Shown here piece after piece: positions 8,531 through 16,707 of a DNA stretch of 64,000 nt. Within the stretch, counting starts at the first letter, position 1. The number at the start of each line of letters is the position of its first letter. Where the stretch lies: contig JAGNLV010000001.1 in the NCBI GenBank assembly GCA_017999435.1, positions 858,993 through 922,992 of the forward strand, read 5' to 3'. A model generated the notes under the pieces. It did not search any database, was not told the origin of the DNA, and worked only from the letters and a program-made list of their open reading frames with translations. The translations under genes were made by a program, and so were the position numbers. This DNA comes from Candidatus Zixiibacteriota bacterium (GTDB taxonomy: Bacteria; Zixibacteria; MSB-5A5; GN15; FEB-12).

Positions 8531-9880
8531 ATGGAGTTCCTCGGCGCTGATCCCGGCCGGAAAGCAATCCTCTACTTTTTGGCCGCCATTTTGCTCGGCG
8601 CGTTCGTGCTGAGCCTGCCGCTCAGTCACGGCGCCCGGCCGGTCGGGGTCATCGACGCCCTCTTCACTGCCACCTCCGCCGTGTGCGTTACCGGCCTCAC
8701 CGTGGTCGACACCGGCACGGCGTTCTCCCCCTTCGGCCAGGTCGTAATCCTCGTTCTGATTCAGCTCGGCGGGCTCGGTATCATGACGTTCGCGACTCTC
8801 CTGATCGCCGCCGCCGGGGCACAGGTCGCTTTCCGCGACCGGCTCGGCGTGGCCGGGTCGCTCGCCGCCGGGACCTTCATGCGCACCAAGTCGCTCCTCC
8901 AGGCCGTCATCGGCGTCACCCTCACCATCGAACTGATCGGCGCCCTGGTCCTCTTCCTCCTCTTCAGCGGGTCGCTGCCGCTCGGGCAGGCCGCCTGGCA
9001 CGCCGTCTTTCACTCGGTCAGCGCCTTCTGCAACGCCGGGTTCTCGACTTTCTCCGCCAACCTTGAGGCCTGCGCCGACCGGCCGGCCATCCTGCTGACC
9101 GTGGCGGCCCTGATTATCCTCGGCGGGCTCGGGTTCGCCGTCATTACCGAGCTCCTCCACCGCGCCTCCGGCCAGTCCCGTCGCCTCTCGCTGCACACGC
9201 GCATCTGCCTGAGCGCGACCGCGGTCCTGCTCGTCGGCGGCACGCTGGCGGTCTTCTTTGCCGAGTACGGCAACACGCTGGCGGGTTTCAGCCCGGCCGG
9301 CAAAGCCGTCAACGCCTTCTTCCAAGCGGTCGTCTGCCGCACCGCCGGCTTCAACTCCGTCTCCCAGGCCCGGCTCACCGAGGTTGCCGTGCTGGTCTCC
9401 ATGGTGCTCATGTTCATCGGCGCCTGCCCGGGCTCGACCGCCGGCGGCATCAAGACCACCACCATTACCGTCATTGTCACCACCGCCTGGGACCGCTTCC
9501 GGGGACGCCGCACTCCGTCGATCTTCCACCGCCGCATCGGCGAGGAGTCCATCATCCGCGCAGTCGGCGTGTTCATCCTCGCGGTGTTCGTCGTCGCCGC
9601 CATGCTCGCCCTGCTCGCCGTCCTCTGGGACCGGCCCCCCCTGCGCGCCGGCTCCGTCCACGGCTGGCTGGCCGAAAACCTCTTCGAGGTCGTCTCCGCC
9701 TTCGGCACGGTCGGCCTCTCCCTCGGCATCACTCCCGAATTGAATATGCCGGGAAAAATCGTTATCATCCTGACCATGTTCATCGGCCGCGTCGGACTGC
9801 TGACGCTGGCCTTCGGCCTGGCGCGGCCGACCGCGACCGGGGAGATCGTTTATGTCGAGGAACCGATCGCCATCGGCTGA
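8531..9880 (+). CDS. trkH: TrkH/KtrB family potassium uptake channel subunit
   Basis: Integral membrane potassium-conducting subunit with four MPM repeats. The 449 residues contain the selectivity-filter segments TSAVCVTGLTVVDTG, FCNAGFST, VCRTAGFNS and FGTVGLS, plus the GACPGSTAGGIKTTT stretch. The ATG at 8531 follows immediately after the promoter. An ATG at 8474 lies upstream of the promoter and is rejected. The partner gene trkA lies 50 bp downstream. The length of about 450 residues fits KtrB better than the roughly 480 residues of E. coli TrkH. Confidence 0.95.
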   Translation: MEFLGADPGRKAILYFLAAILLGAFVLSLPLSHGARPVGVIDALFTATSAVCVTGLTVVDTGTAFSPFGQVVILVLIQLGGLGIMTFATLLIAAAGAQVAFRDRLGVAGSLAAGTFMRTKSLLQAVIGVTLTIELIGALVLFLLFSGSLPLGQAAWHAVFHSVSAFCNAGFSTFSANLEACADRPAILLTVAALIILGGLGFAVITELLHRASGQSRRLSLHTRICLSATAVLLVGGTLAVFFAEYGNTLAGFSPAGKAVNAFFQAVVCRTAGFNSVSQARLTEVAVLVSMVLMFIGACPGSTAGGIKTTTITVIVTTAWDRFRGRRTPSIFHRRIGEESIIRAVGVFILAVFVVAAMLALLAVLWDRPPLRAGSVHGWLAENLFEVVSAFGTVGLSLGITPELNMPGKIVIILTMFIGRVGLLTLAFGLARPTATGEIVYVEEPIAIG

Positions 9881-9930
9881 GCGCGGCCGCCGTCCCGCAG
9901 AGGGAACAACAGTTTAAACTGGTTGGGCTT

Positions 9931-10581
9931 ATGAAAGAATTCGTCGTCATCGGCCTGGGCAATTTCGGCGCCACCGTCGCCCGCGAGCTCACCCGCCTCC
10001 ACTGCCGCGTGACCGCGGTCGATGCCAACGAGGCCCGGGTGCGCGATCTGCAGGACATCGTCCACGTCGCCATTGTGGCCGACGCCGCCGAACGCCGCTT
10101 CCTGGAACACCTCGAGGTCGAGAACTTCGACGCCTTCATCGTCTCGACCGGCGTCGATTCCCACGCCTCCATCCTCATCACCCTCCACCTCAAAGAGCTG
10201 CGCGCCCGCCAGGTGATCGTCAAGGCCAACTCCGCCGACCACGCCAAGATTCTGATCAAGGTCGGCGCCGACGACGCCATCATCCCCGAGGAGCAGATGG
10301 CCTCGCGCCTGTCCCACTCCCTGGCCCAGTCCAACCTGCTGGACTACCTGCCCCTCTCGGCCGAGCACTTCGTCGCCGAACTCGTCCCCCCGGACAGTTT
10401 CGTGGGCAAGTCGCTCAGGGACATCCAGCTCCGCGCCCGCTTCAACATCCAGGTCATCGCCACCAAACACGCCCGCACCGGCGACTACATCTTCGCCCCC
10501 GGCGGCGACTACGTCATCCGCGATCACGACCTGCTCATCATCCTCGGCAAAGAGGAAGATATCGACCGCCTCCGCCAGTGA
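9931..10581 (+). CDS. trkA: TrkA/KtrA family potassium uptake regulatory subunit
   Basis: Cytoplasmic nucleotide-binding RCK protein that gates the TrkH channel. The 216 residues have one TrkA-N Rossmann domain (GLGNFG at residues 8-13, acidic DAN at the end of strand 2) and one TrkA-C domain (residues about 135-216). This is the single-RCK architecture of KtrA rather than the duplicated E. coli TrkA. A 12 bp palindrome lies in the 50 bp gap upstream (9910-9921). Its stop is 6 bp from the stop of the converging DUF885 gene. Confidence 0.95.
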   Translation: MKEFVVIGLGNFGATVARELTRLHCRVTAVDANEARVRDLQDIVHVAIVADAAERRFLEHLEVENFDAFIVSTGVDSHASILITLHLKELRARQVIVKANSADHAKILIKVGADDAIIPEEQMASRLSHSLAQSNLLDYLPLSAEHFVAELVPPDSFVGKSLRDIQLRARFNIQVIATKHARTGDYIFAPGGDYVIRDHDLLIILGKEEDIDRLRQ

Positions 10582-10587
10582 CCGGTC

Positions 10588-12342
10588 TCACCGGGCCGCC
10601 GGCGCCTCCTGCCCGGCCAGCCACCCCGCCATCCGCTCCTCCAGGACGGTCAGGGGAAGGCAGCCGTGGGCGAGCAGTTCATCGTGGAAGGCGCGGATGT
10701 CGAAACGCTCCCCCAGGCGCTCTTCGGCCCGGCGCCGGAGGGCCTTGATTTTCATCTCGCCCGTCTTGTACGACACTGCCTGGCCGGGCCAGACGATGTA
10801 GCGGTCGATCTCGACCGCGATATCGTGGTCGGCCTTGCTGGAATTCGCCCGGAAGAACTTGATCGCCTGCTGCCGGGTCCAGCCCCTGGCGTGGAGGCCC
10901 GGATCGACCACCAGGCGGATCGCCCGCCACATCTCGTAGGTCAGCCGGCCGAATTCCGCATAGGGGTCGCGGTAGAATCCCATCTCCTCGCCGAGGCTCT
11001 CGGCGTAGAGCGCCCAGCCTTCGCCGTATGCCTCCAGCCACGAATACCTGCGGAACTCCGGCAGATCCTCCATTTCCTGCATGAGCGCAATGTGCAGGTG
11101 GTGGCCGGGCACCGCCTCGTGCAGCGTGAGAGCCTCCATCTCCCAGGTCGGCCGCGAGGCCAGGTTATAGGTGTTGGCGTAGAAGTACCCGGCCCGGCCC
11201 GCCCGCAGCGATCCCGGCTGGTAGTACGCCGTGGTCTGCGATTTCTCCGCGTACGGCGGGATCGGAATGACTCCGTAGGGCAGTTGCGGGAGCCGTCCGA
11301 AAAGGCGGGCCAGCTCGGGGTCGATGCGCTTGGCGATGTCGCGGTACGTGCTCAGCAGTTGCTCTGCGCTCGTGCAGAAGAAACGCGGATCGGTGCGCAG
11401 AAACTCGCAGAACGCGGCGAAGTCGCCCGCGAAACCGGTCTCCGCTATGATGCGCTCCATCTCGCCCCGGATGCGCCCGACCTCCGCCATCCCCGTTTCG
11501 AATACCGCGTCGGGCGTCAGCTCGCTGGTCGTGTAGTACCGGATGAGCGTGCGGTACCAGTCGTCGCCCCCGGGCAGATCGCGCCAGGAGACCGTTTCCC
11601 GGCAGCCCGGCAGGTAGGACCCCTCGAGGAAACGGTGCAGGCCGCGAAAGGCCGGCGCCACCCGCTCCGCAAACAGCGCTGTCGCCTGGGCGCAAAACCG
11701 CTCGCGGGCGGCCCCCGACAGAGCCGTCGGCAGCCGGCGCAGCACCGACAACAGCGGCGCCTCGGCCGCCGCGGCGGGGATCTGGTTGAGCACCTGGCGG
11801 GGAACCTCCCGGAGCGGTTCTCGCGGCGGCGTGATCCCCCGCGCCAGCCCCTGCGCGAGCAGCCCTATCGTCTGCTCGACCAGCAGCGGCAGCCCTTCCA
11901 GCCGGGCGAGCACGGCGTCGCGCTGGGCCGCGGTTTCCACCGGCATCAGCCCGACTATGCGCGCCGCGTCCTGCTGCACTCCGTCCATCTGGTTGAGCCC
12001 GAGCAGCTCCTCGGGGAAGCGCTGGCGCGCCCGGTCCTGCTCCTGCCGCCAGAGAAAGAGATCGTAGCTCAGCCGGTCGCGCGCGGAGAGCTTCTCCCGG
12101 TCGATGGCGGCGAGCGTCTCGATCAGGAGCGCCGTCGCCTCGCGTCGCCGGGCGAAAGCGCCCTCGGAGCAGTCTGTCCAACGGTCATGGTACTTCGGAT
12201 AACCCGTGCTCGTCGCCCACTCGGGGCGATCGGCCATCGCCCAATCCCAGGCCGCCTCGAGCAGACGCCGCAACCGGGCGGCATCATCCCGCCCCCGGCC
12301 GCGCTGGATATCCATACAACCGGTGCGCAATTCTTCCCGCAT
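10588..12342 (-). CDS. DUF885 family protein, putative zinc peptidase
   Basis: A 584-residue member of DUF885. The metal-binding signature HEAVPGHHLHIA is followed about 30 residues later by a conserved Glu in WLEAYGEGWALYAE, as in gluzincin-type peptidases. The C-terminal part has FFRANSSKADHDIAVEIDRY and WPGQAVSYKTGEMKI, both typical of the family. The ATG at 12342 has GGAAAGGA 8 nt upstream. No signal peptide or membrane helix is apparent from that start. Some relatives are exported. The substrate is unknown. Confidence 0.88.
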   Translation of the reverse strand: MREELRTGCMDIQRGRGRDDAARLRRLLEAAWDWAMADRPEWATSTGYPKYHDRWTDCSEGAFARRREATALLIETLAAIDREKLSARDRLSYDLFLWRQEQDRARQRFPEELLGLNQMDGVQQDAARIVGLMPVETAAQRDAVLARLEGLPLLVEQTIGLLAQGLARGITPPREPLREVPRQVLNQIPAAAAEAPLLSVLRRLPTALSGAARERFCAQATALFAERVAPAFRGLHRFLEGSYLPGCRETVSWRDLPGGDDWYRTLIRYYTTSELTPDAVFETGMAEVGRIRGEMERIIAETGFAGDFAAFCEFLRTDPRFFCTSAEQLLSTYRDIAKRIDPELARLFGRLPQLPYGVIPIPPYAEKSQTTAYYQPGSLRAGRAGYFYANTYNLASRPTWEMEALTLHEAVPGHHLHIALMQEMEDLPEFRRYSWLEAYGEGWALYAESLGEEMGFYRDPYAEFGRLTYEMWRAIRLVVDPGLHARGWTRQQAIKFFRANSSKADHDIAVEIDRYIVWPGQAVSYKTGEMKIKALRRRAEERLGERFDIRAFHDELLAHGCLPLTVLEERMAGWLAGQEAPAAR

Positions 12343-12381
12343 GGGGCGCGTCCTTTCCGCAAGAGGTGGTGTCGTTGAAGC

Positions 12382-12410
12382 AATATAGGGGCGAGCCGGC
12401 CGCCGCACAA
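12382..12410 (-). promoter_or_regulatory. promoter for the DUF885 gene
   Basis: -35 TTGTGC (12405-12410), a 17 bp spacer and -10 TATATT (12382-12387). Initiation near 12375 gives a leader of about 33 nt carrying the GGAAAGGA ribosome binding site. Confidence 0.55.
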
Positions 12411-12420
12411 CCGCGCGCGC

Positions 12421-14571
12421 CTACGTGCGCCGATCGACAATCGCCGCCCCGACCCCGGCCAGCCCGACCAACCCGATCAGACCGATCAGTATCGCCGGGA
12501 CACCCAAGAGCGGGAGCAGCACGGTCGGGACCAGCAGGGCGCCCAGCGATGAGCCGGCCAGCTCGCACGCATACCCGAGCCCCCGGTTGGCCTCGGCCGC
12601 GCTCGGATAGCAGCGCCGCGTCGCCGCCACGAACAGACTCCCCGTGGCGGCCGCCGCCACAAAGAGGAACAGCATGTGGTAGAGCAGAAAGGCCGAGGGA
12701 TCTATCCGGCCGGTCAGAGTCAGGTAGATCGCCAGCGCCAGGGCCAGAGTCGACAGCGAGGGCCAGATCAGACCGCGCTGCTGCGGCTGGCGCGCCGCAT
12801 ACCACGTCCCGACCGCCAGCCCGAGCATGAAGGCGCCGATCAGCAGGGCGATTTCGGAGTACAGAGACCCCGCCCGCGACTGGTACACGTAGAACGCCAG
12901 CTGCTCGGCCGCGAGCGAGACGGCACCGGCGACGAAATAGAGGACCAGGCCGTAGCGCCGGCCGGCCCGTCGGCCGGCGGCGCCCCAGACGATCAGGCCG
13001 ACCAGCGCCGCGGGCACGCCGACCGCCCACCACGCCGGCGAGCCGGTCAGCCCGACGATCGCGGCATCGACCGGGTGCCGCTCGGCCCGGAAACCGATAT
13101 GCTCCAGTGTCAGCGCGGGGCGATCGATCGTGGTCGGCGCTCCCTGCCCCGCGAGCGCCGCCTCCAGCCGCTCCGTCCGCAGCGGGCTGAGCCGGTCAAA
13201 CAGGTACGACGAGTTCACCCACAAGGGTCGGCAGGGCAGACTGTCGAGGCGGGCAAAAACCGTATCCAGCGGGACATCGAATACCGCCGCATCGGATGCC
13301 AGAAGCAGCGTCTGCTCCCCCGGCCACAGGATGACGTGGGCGAACACCTGCGCGAACGATGCCCGGAGGGTCGCCAGCAATTCCGCCTCGCGCCGCCCGA
13401 CAAACCGGTCGGTATCGTAGGCCGTCGCCAGAAGCACGACCCCGGAGTCGTTCAGCACGCGCCGAAGTTGACCGAGGAACTGCGGGGTCAGCAGGCCGGC
13501 CGCGCGATAGGTCGATGGGTCGCCGGGGTCGAGCACGATCGCATCGAACTCCCCCCGCCCGGTCCCCCCCGCGATAAATCGCCGCGGCAGCTCGTGCACC
13601 GGGGGATCACCTTCTCCGGCGAGTCCGTGCTCGGCCAGCGCCGCAGTGAGCCGCGCGCGCGGGTCCACCGAAGTCACCGTCAGATCGGGAAGTTGGCGGG
13701 CCAGCGCGCTCACTCCGAATTCGGTCCGTCCGATGAAAAGCACCTCGCGCGCCCCGGGCCGGTAGGCCAGGACCGGCAGCAGGTGACTCTCGGCCGCGGC
13801 CGCGTCCGGTCGGGTTGCCTCCACCGCATTGTCGGTGAGCAAAACCCAGGCGCCATCCCGCAGGAGGAGCGCCTGGTGGCTGTAGGGAGTGTCGAACGAC
13901 GCCGCGACCGCGTAGCCGGCATACTTGGCGGCCTCGAGCGCGCGGTTGAGCGGATGGTCGAGCGCCGCCACCGCCGCCAGCAAACTAACCGCCGCCAGGA
14001 CCGCCCCCGCCCCCCGGACCGTCCGCATCGACGCGCCGCCGCCGAGCGCGGCGGCCATGACGATCACCACCAGCGCCAGCGCGACCGCCGGCGTCGAGAG
14101 CACCGTCCCGGCCGCGAGCACGACCGCGAGCCCCGCCGCAAAGGCGCCTATCCCCTCGAACAGGTACACCCGGACGATTCCATCGGCCGGCGCCCCGTGC
14201 TCCCCGGCCACGGCCGGAAAGAGCCAGCCCGAGAGCACCCCAAGGGGAGCCATAACGAGGAAGGAGATGGTCAGGGCCGGCACGAGCGGGATTGCCTCCC
14301 CGACCGCCACGCCGTAAGCGAGCGGCGCGAGGCGGGCAGCGGCCACGCAGAGCGGGAGCACAAGCGAGGCGAGGACGAGCAGGAGCGCAGCCCGCAGGCG
14401 GCCGGGCCATCGACCCCCCGCCCAGGCTCCCGCCGCGACCGCCGCCAGCCACCCGAAGAGCGCGCTCCCGATGAACAGCTCGCTCCCCCCGAGCGAGGAC
14501 ACCAGTTCCCGCAGCAGGAGGGTTTGTCCGCCGGTGGCTACGAAACCCAACAGAAACGCCGAACGGTTCAT
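12421..14571 (-). CDS. membrane protein with embedded spermidine-synthase-like domain
   Basis: A 716-residue protein with about six hydrophobic helices in residues 1-205, a soluble spermidine-synthase/SAM-methyltransferase-like domain at about 240-470, and about seven more helices to the C-terminus. The usual SAM loop GGGDGG is replaced by FIGRTEFG. The acidic SVDPRA at the end of strand 2 and an IVLDPGDPSTYR segment in the active-site region remain, so aminopropyl transfer is doubtful. Its ATG overlaps the stop of the radical SAM gene (ATGA at 14568-14571), so the two are coupled. Membrane-fused spermidine-synthase-like proteins are common in deep-branching bacteria but their role is unknown. 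Confidence 0.85.
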   Translation of the reverse strand: MNRSAFLLGFVATGGQTLLLRELVSSLGGSELFIGSALFGWLAAVAAGAWAGGRWPGRLRAALLLVLASLVLPLCVAAARLAPLAYGVAVGEAIPLVPALTISFLVMAPLGVLSGWLFPAVAGEHGAPADGIVRVYLFEGIGAFAAGLAVVLAAGTVLSTPAVALALVVIVMAAALGGGASMRTVRGAGAVLAAVSLLAAVAALDHPLNRALEAAKYAGYAVAASFDTPYSHQALLLRDGAWVLLTDNAVEATRPDAAAAESHLLPVLAYRPGAREVLFIGRTEFGVSALARQLPDLTVTSVDPRARLTAALAEHGLAGEGDPPVHELPRRFIAGGTGRGEFDAIVLDPGDPSTYRAAGLLTPQFLGQLRRVLNDSGVVLLATAYDTDRFVGRREAELLATLRASFAQVFAHVILWPGEQTLLLASDAAVFDVPLDTVFARLDSLPCRPLWVNSSYLFDRLSPLRTERLEAALAGQGAPTTIDRPALTLEHIGFRAERHPVDAAIVGLTGSPAWWAVGVPAALVGLIVWGAAGRRAGRRYGLVLYFVAGAVSLAAEQLAFYVYQSRAGSLYSEIALLIGAFMLGLAVGTWYAARQPQQRGLIWPSLSTLALALAIYLTLTGRIDPSAFLLYHMLFLFVAAAATGSLFVAATRRCYPSAAEANRGLGYACELAGSSLGALLVPTVLLPLLGVPAILIGLIGLVGLAGVGAAIVDRRT

Positions 14572-15710
14572 TTGAACCGTCCGGGTATTTCCCTCCCGCA
14601 GGCCACGCACCGGTCGCCGGCCAGGCCCGCGGCCGAGGTGCGGTACCCGCGGCGCTCGATCACCAAGGCGCCGCAACCGGGGCACCAGGTCGACTCCGCC
14701 CGGTGGCCGGGAACGTTGCCCACATATACGAAGCGCAATCCCTCGGCGCCGGCGATCGCGTGCGCCCGCTCGAGCGTCGCCACCGGTGTCGGCGGAAGGT
14801 GCTCCAGGAGGTACTGCGGCGTGAAACGCGAAAAGTGAAGGGGAACATCCGCGCCCAGATACCGGAAAACCCACTGGCCGAGTTCCCGGAACTCGGCGTC
14901 GCTGTCGTTGAGCGTCGGCACCACCAGGTAGACGAGTTCCAGCCACAGCCCGGCCTTGCGAATCTGCTGCAGACGCTCGAGCACCGGCGTGAGCTCCCCG
15001 CGCACCACGTCGCGGTAGTAGGACGCGCGGATCGCCTTGAGGTCAACTTTGATCGCGTCGAGATGCGGCATCAGCTCGGCCAGCGGAGCCTCTTCGATGT
15101 ACCCGCCCGTGATCATCACCGACCGGATCCCCTGCGCCCGGCCGAGCCGCGCGATGTCGTACATGTACTCGTAGAACACCGTCGGCTCGCTGTAGGTGAA
15201 AGCGATCGTCGGCGCGCCCTGCTGCCGGCAGAGCGCCACCGCCGCCTCCGGCGGCAGATCGAAATTCTTGGTTTGCTCCGGGCGGGACTGCGAAATCTCC
15301 CAGTTCTGGCAGAACTTGCAGTTGACGTTGCACCCGGCGGTGGCCAGAGAAAACGCCGCCGTGCCCGGGTAGAAATGATTGAGCGGTTTCTTCTCGATCG
15401 GGTCGACATTCACGGCGCAGGGCTTGCCGTACACGAGCGTGTGATAGGTGTCCCCCCGGTTCTCCCGCACCCCGCAGTAGCCGCGCTCGAGGTCGGTGAC
15501 GCGGCAGCGGCGCGGGCAGAGCCTGCACTCAATGCCCCCGCCCGCCAGCTTCGTATAGTGGCGCGCCTCCTCCGACGACAGCGCGTCGCTCAGGTCGATG
15601 GCGCAGGCATTCTCGATCCCCCCGAGGAGGTCGGGGAGGAAGTCGGCGTGCGGGAGCGCCGTCGCCGCCGCCCCGCAGCCGAGGCAGCGCAGAAAGCTCC
15701 GCCGGTTCAT
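14568..15710 (-). CDS. amrS: AmmeMemoRadiSam system radical SAM enzyme with Tat-like signal
   Basis: A 380-residue radical SAM enzyme. The cluster-binding motif is CNVNCKFC (Cys127, Cys131, Cys134), followed by QNWEISQ as in AmrS proteins. The N-terminal part has CRLCPRRC and GYCGVRENR, and two CxxC pairs close the protein (CPGC, CVAC). The first residues, MNRRSFLRCLGCGAAATAL, look like a twin-arginine signal, which would put a normally cytosolic enzyme type outside the membrane. The start overlaps the DUF362 stop and the stop overlaps the next gene, both through ATGA. The function of AmmeMemoRadiSam systems is not known. Confidence 0.93.
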   Translation of the reverse strand: MNRRSFLRCLGCGAAATALPHADFLPDLLGGIENACAIDLSDALSSEEARHYTKLAGGGIECRLCPRRCRVTDLERGYCGVRENRGDTYHTLVYGKPCAVNVDPIEKKPLNHFYPGTAAFSLATAGCNVNCKFCQNWEISQSRPEQTKNFDLPPEAAVALCRQQGAPTIAFTYSEPTVFYEYMYDIARLGRAQGIRSVMITGGYIEEAPLAELMPHLDAIKVDLKAIRASYYRDVVRGELTPVLERLQQIRKAGLWLELVYLVVPTLNDSDAEFRELGQWVFRYLGADVPLHFSRFTPQYLLEHLPPTPVATLERAHAIAGAEGLRFVYVGNVPGHRAESTWCPGCGALVIERRGYRTSAAGLAGDRCVACGREIPGRFK

Positions 15711-16624
15711 GAGAACAACTCCCCGCTGGTCTCCCGACCGGCCCCATCGACGGCGCGCACGATCACGTCGATCCGGGCGAGGTCCGCGGCGCCGAGCCCG
15801 CAGGCGGCGGTATCGAGATAGGTCACCGCCCGCTTGTCCTCCGCCAGCGTCCCCAGCCCCGCCCGCGCGCGCAGGTATTCGATGATCTCCAGGCCGACCC
15901 GGTCGACCGCCACCGGATCATCCGACAGCAGGACCGCCCCGTACGGCGCCACGTGCTCCTCGCGGAAACCCGGGCCGCCGTGGTACTGCACGAGCACCGC
16001 ATCGGCGATCGTCAGCCGGTTCTTCCGCCGCACCGGCTCCAGCAGCGAGACATGCGCGCAGTATGGATCCCCGCAGTGGTCATGATACTTGTTGGGATTG
16101 TGAATCGCGCCGTACATGTTCTTCAGCCCGCCCGAGAGACCGACAATGGAGTGGTCCTTGAGCACCGGCAGGTTGATGTTCGAGTCGACGGCCTCGGTGA
16201 GCACGCGGCTCACCCGCGAGCCGACCTCCCCGTACGTGTGGATCTCGGCGGTGTAGCCGAAGCCGGCGGTGTCGGTCCCGAAACAGCGCCGCCCATTTCC
16301 CCCCACGTTGAGAGTGAAACCCGCCCGGTCAAGCTCGCGGTTGGAGCGGTCCCACACGATCAGGTCGCCGGCGGCCCAGCCGGCCGCTTCGAGAAGGTCC
16401 CCGGCGGCGGCGGTGAGCGCGGGCGGCGTCGAATTGCGCGGCCCGACCAGCGCGTTCACCTTCATCCCGATTGTGCCCCCCGGAAGCAGGCTGCGCAGCG
16501 CCGCCGCCGGGGGAAGGCCCGCCAGGTGCGCCAGGCCGACCTCCAGCAGGCGCCGGTAGGTCTCCGGACCCGGCCGCCGTCCGCCGGAAAAAGATACTGA
16601 CTTGACCACAACGACGCGCTGCAT
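15707..16624 (-). CDS. DUF362 domain protein
   Basis: A 305-residue DUF362 protein: GMKVNALVGP near the N-terminus, NLPVLKDHSIVGLSGGLKN in the middle, a HDHCGDPYCA cysteine-containing segment, and LSDDPVAVDRVG near the end. There is no ferredoxin domain and no signal peptide. It is the first gene of a three-gene overlapping operon with amrS and the membrane spermidine-synthase-like gene. The ATG lies 6 bp after a good -10 box and no ribosome binding site is present, so the message may be leaderless. The biochemical role of DUF362 is unsettled. Confidence 0.88.
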   Translation of the reverse strand: MQRVVVVKSVSFSGGRRPGPETYRRLLEVGLAHLAGLPPAAALRSLLPGGTIGMKVNALVGPRNSTPPALTAAAGDLLEAAGWAAGDLIVWDRSNRELDRAGFTLNVGGNGRRCFGTDTAGFGYTAEIHTYGEVGSRVSRVLTEAVDSNINLPVLKDHSIVGLSGGLKNMYGAIHNPNKYHDHCGDPYCAHVSLLEPVRRKNRLTIADAVLVQYHGGPGFREEHVAPYGAVLLSDDPVAVDRVGLEIIEYLRARAGLGTLAEDKRAVTYLDTAACGLGAADLARIDVIVRAVDGAGRETSGELFS

Positions 16625-16630
16625 ATCTTA

Positions 16631-16659
16631 ATAATATACGGCCCGCCGGAGAACGACAA
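16631..16659 (-). promoter_or_regulatory. promoter for the DUF362-amrS operon, likely leaderless
   Basis: -35 TTGTCG (16654-16659), a 17 bp spacer and -10 TATTAT (16631-16636). The start codon at 16624 is 6 bp past the -10 box, where transcription itself should start. Confidence 0.6.
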
Positions 16660-16707
16660 ATTCTTTCCGCCCGGCGGGCCCGCACCGCCGGAGATCGGGG
16701 AGTGCTC

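Noticed and set aside
9910-9921. 12 bp palindrome CAGTTTAAACTG between trkH and trkA
   Set aside because: Perfect but short, with no neighbouring copy. Chance occurrence or an incidental site is likely.
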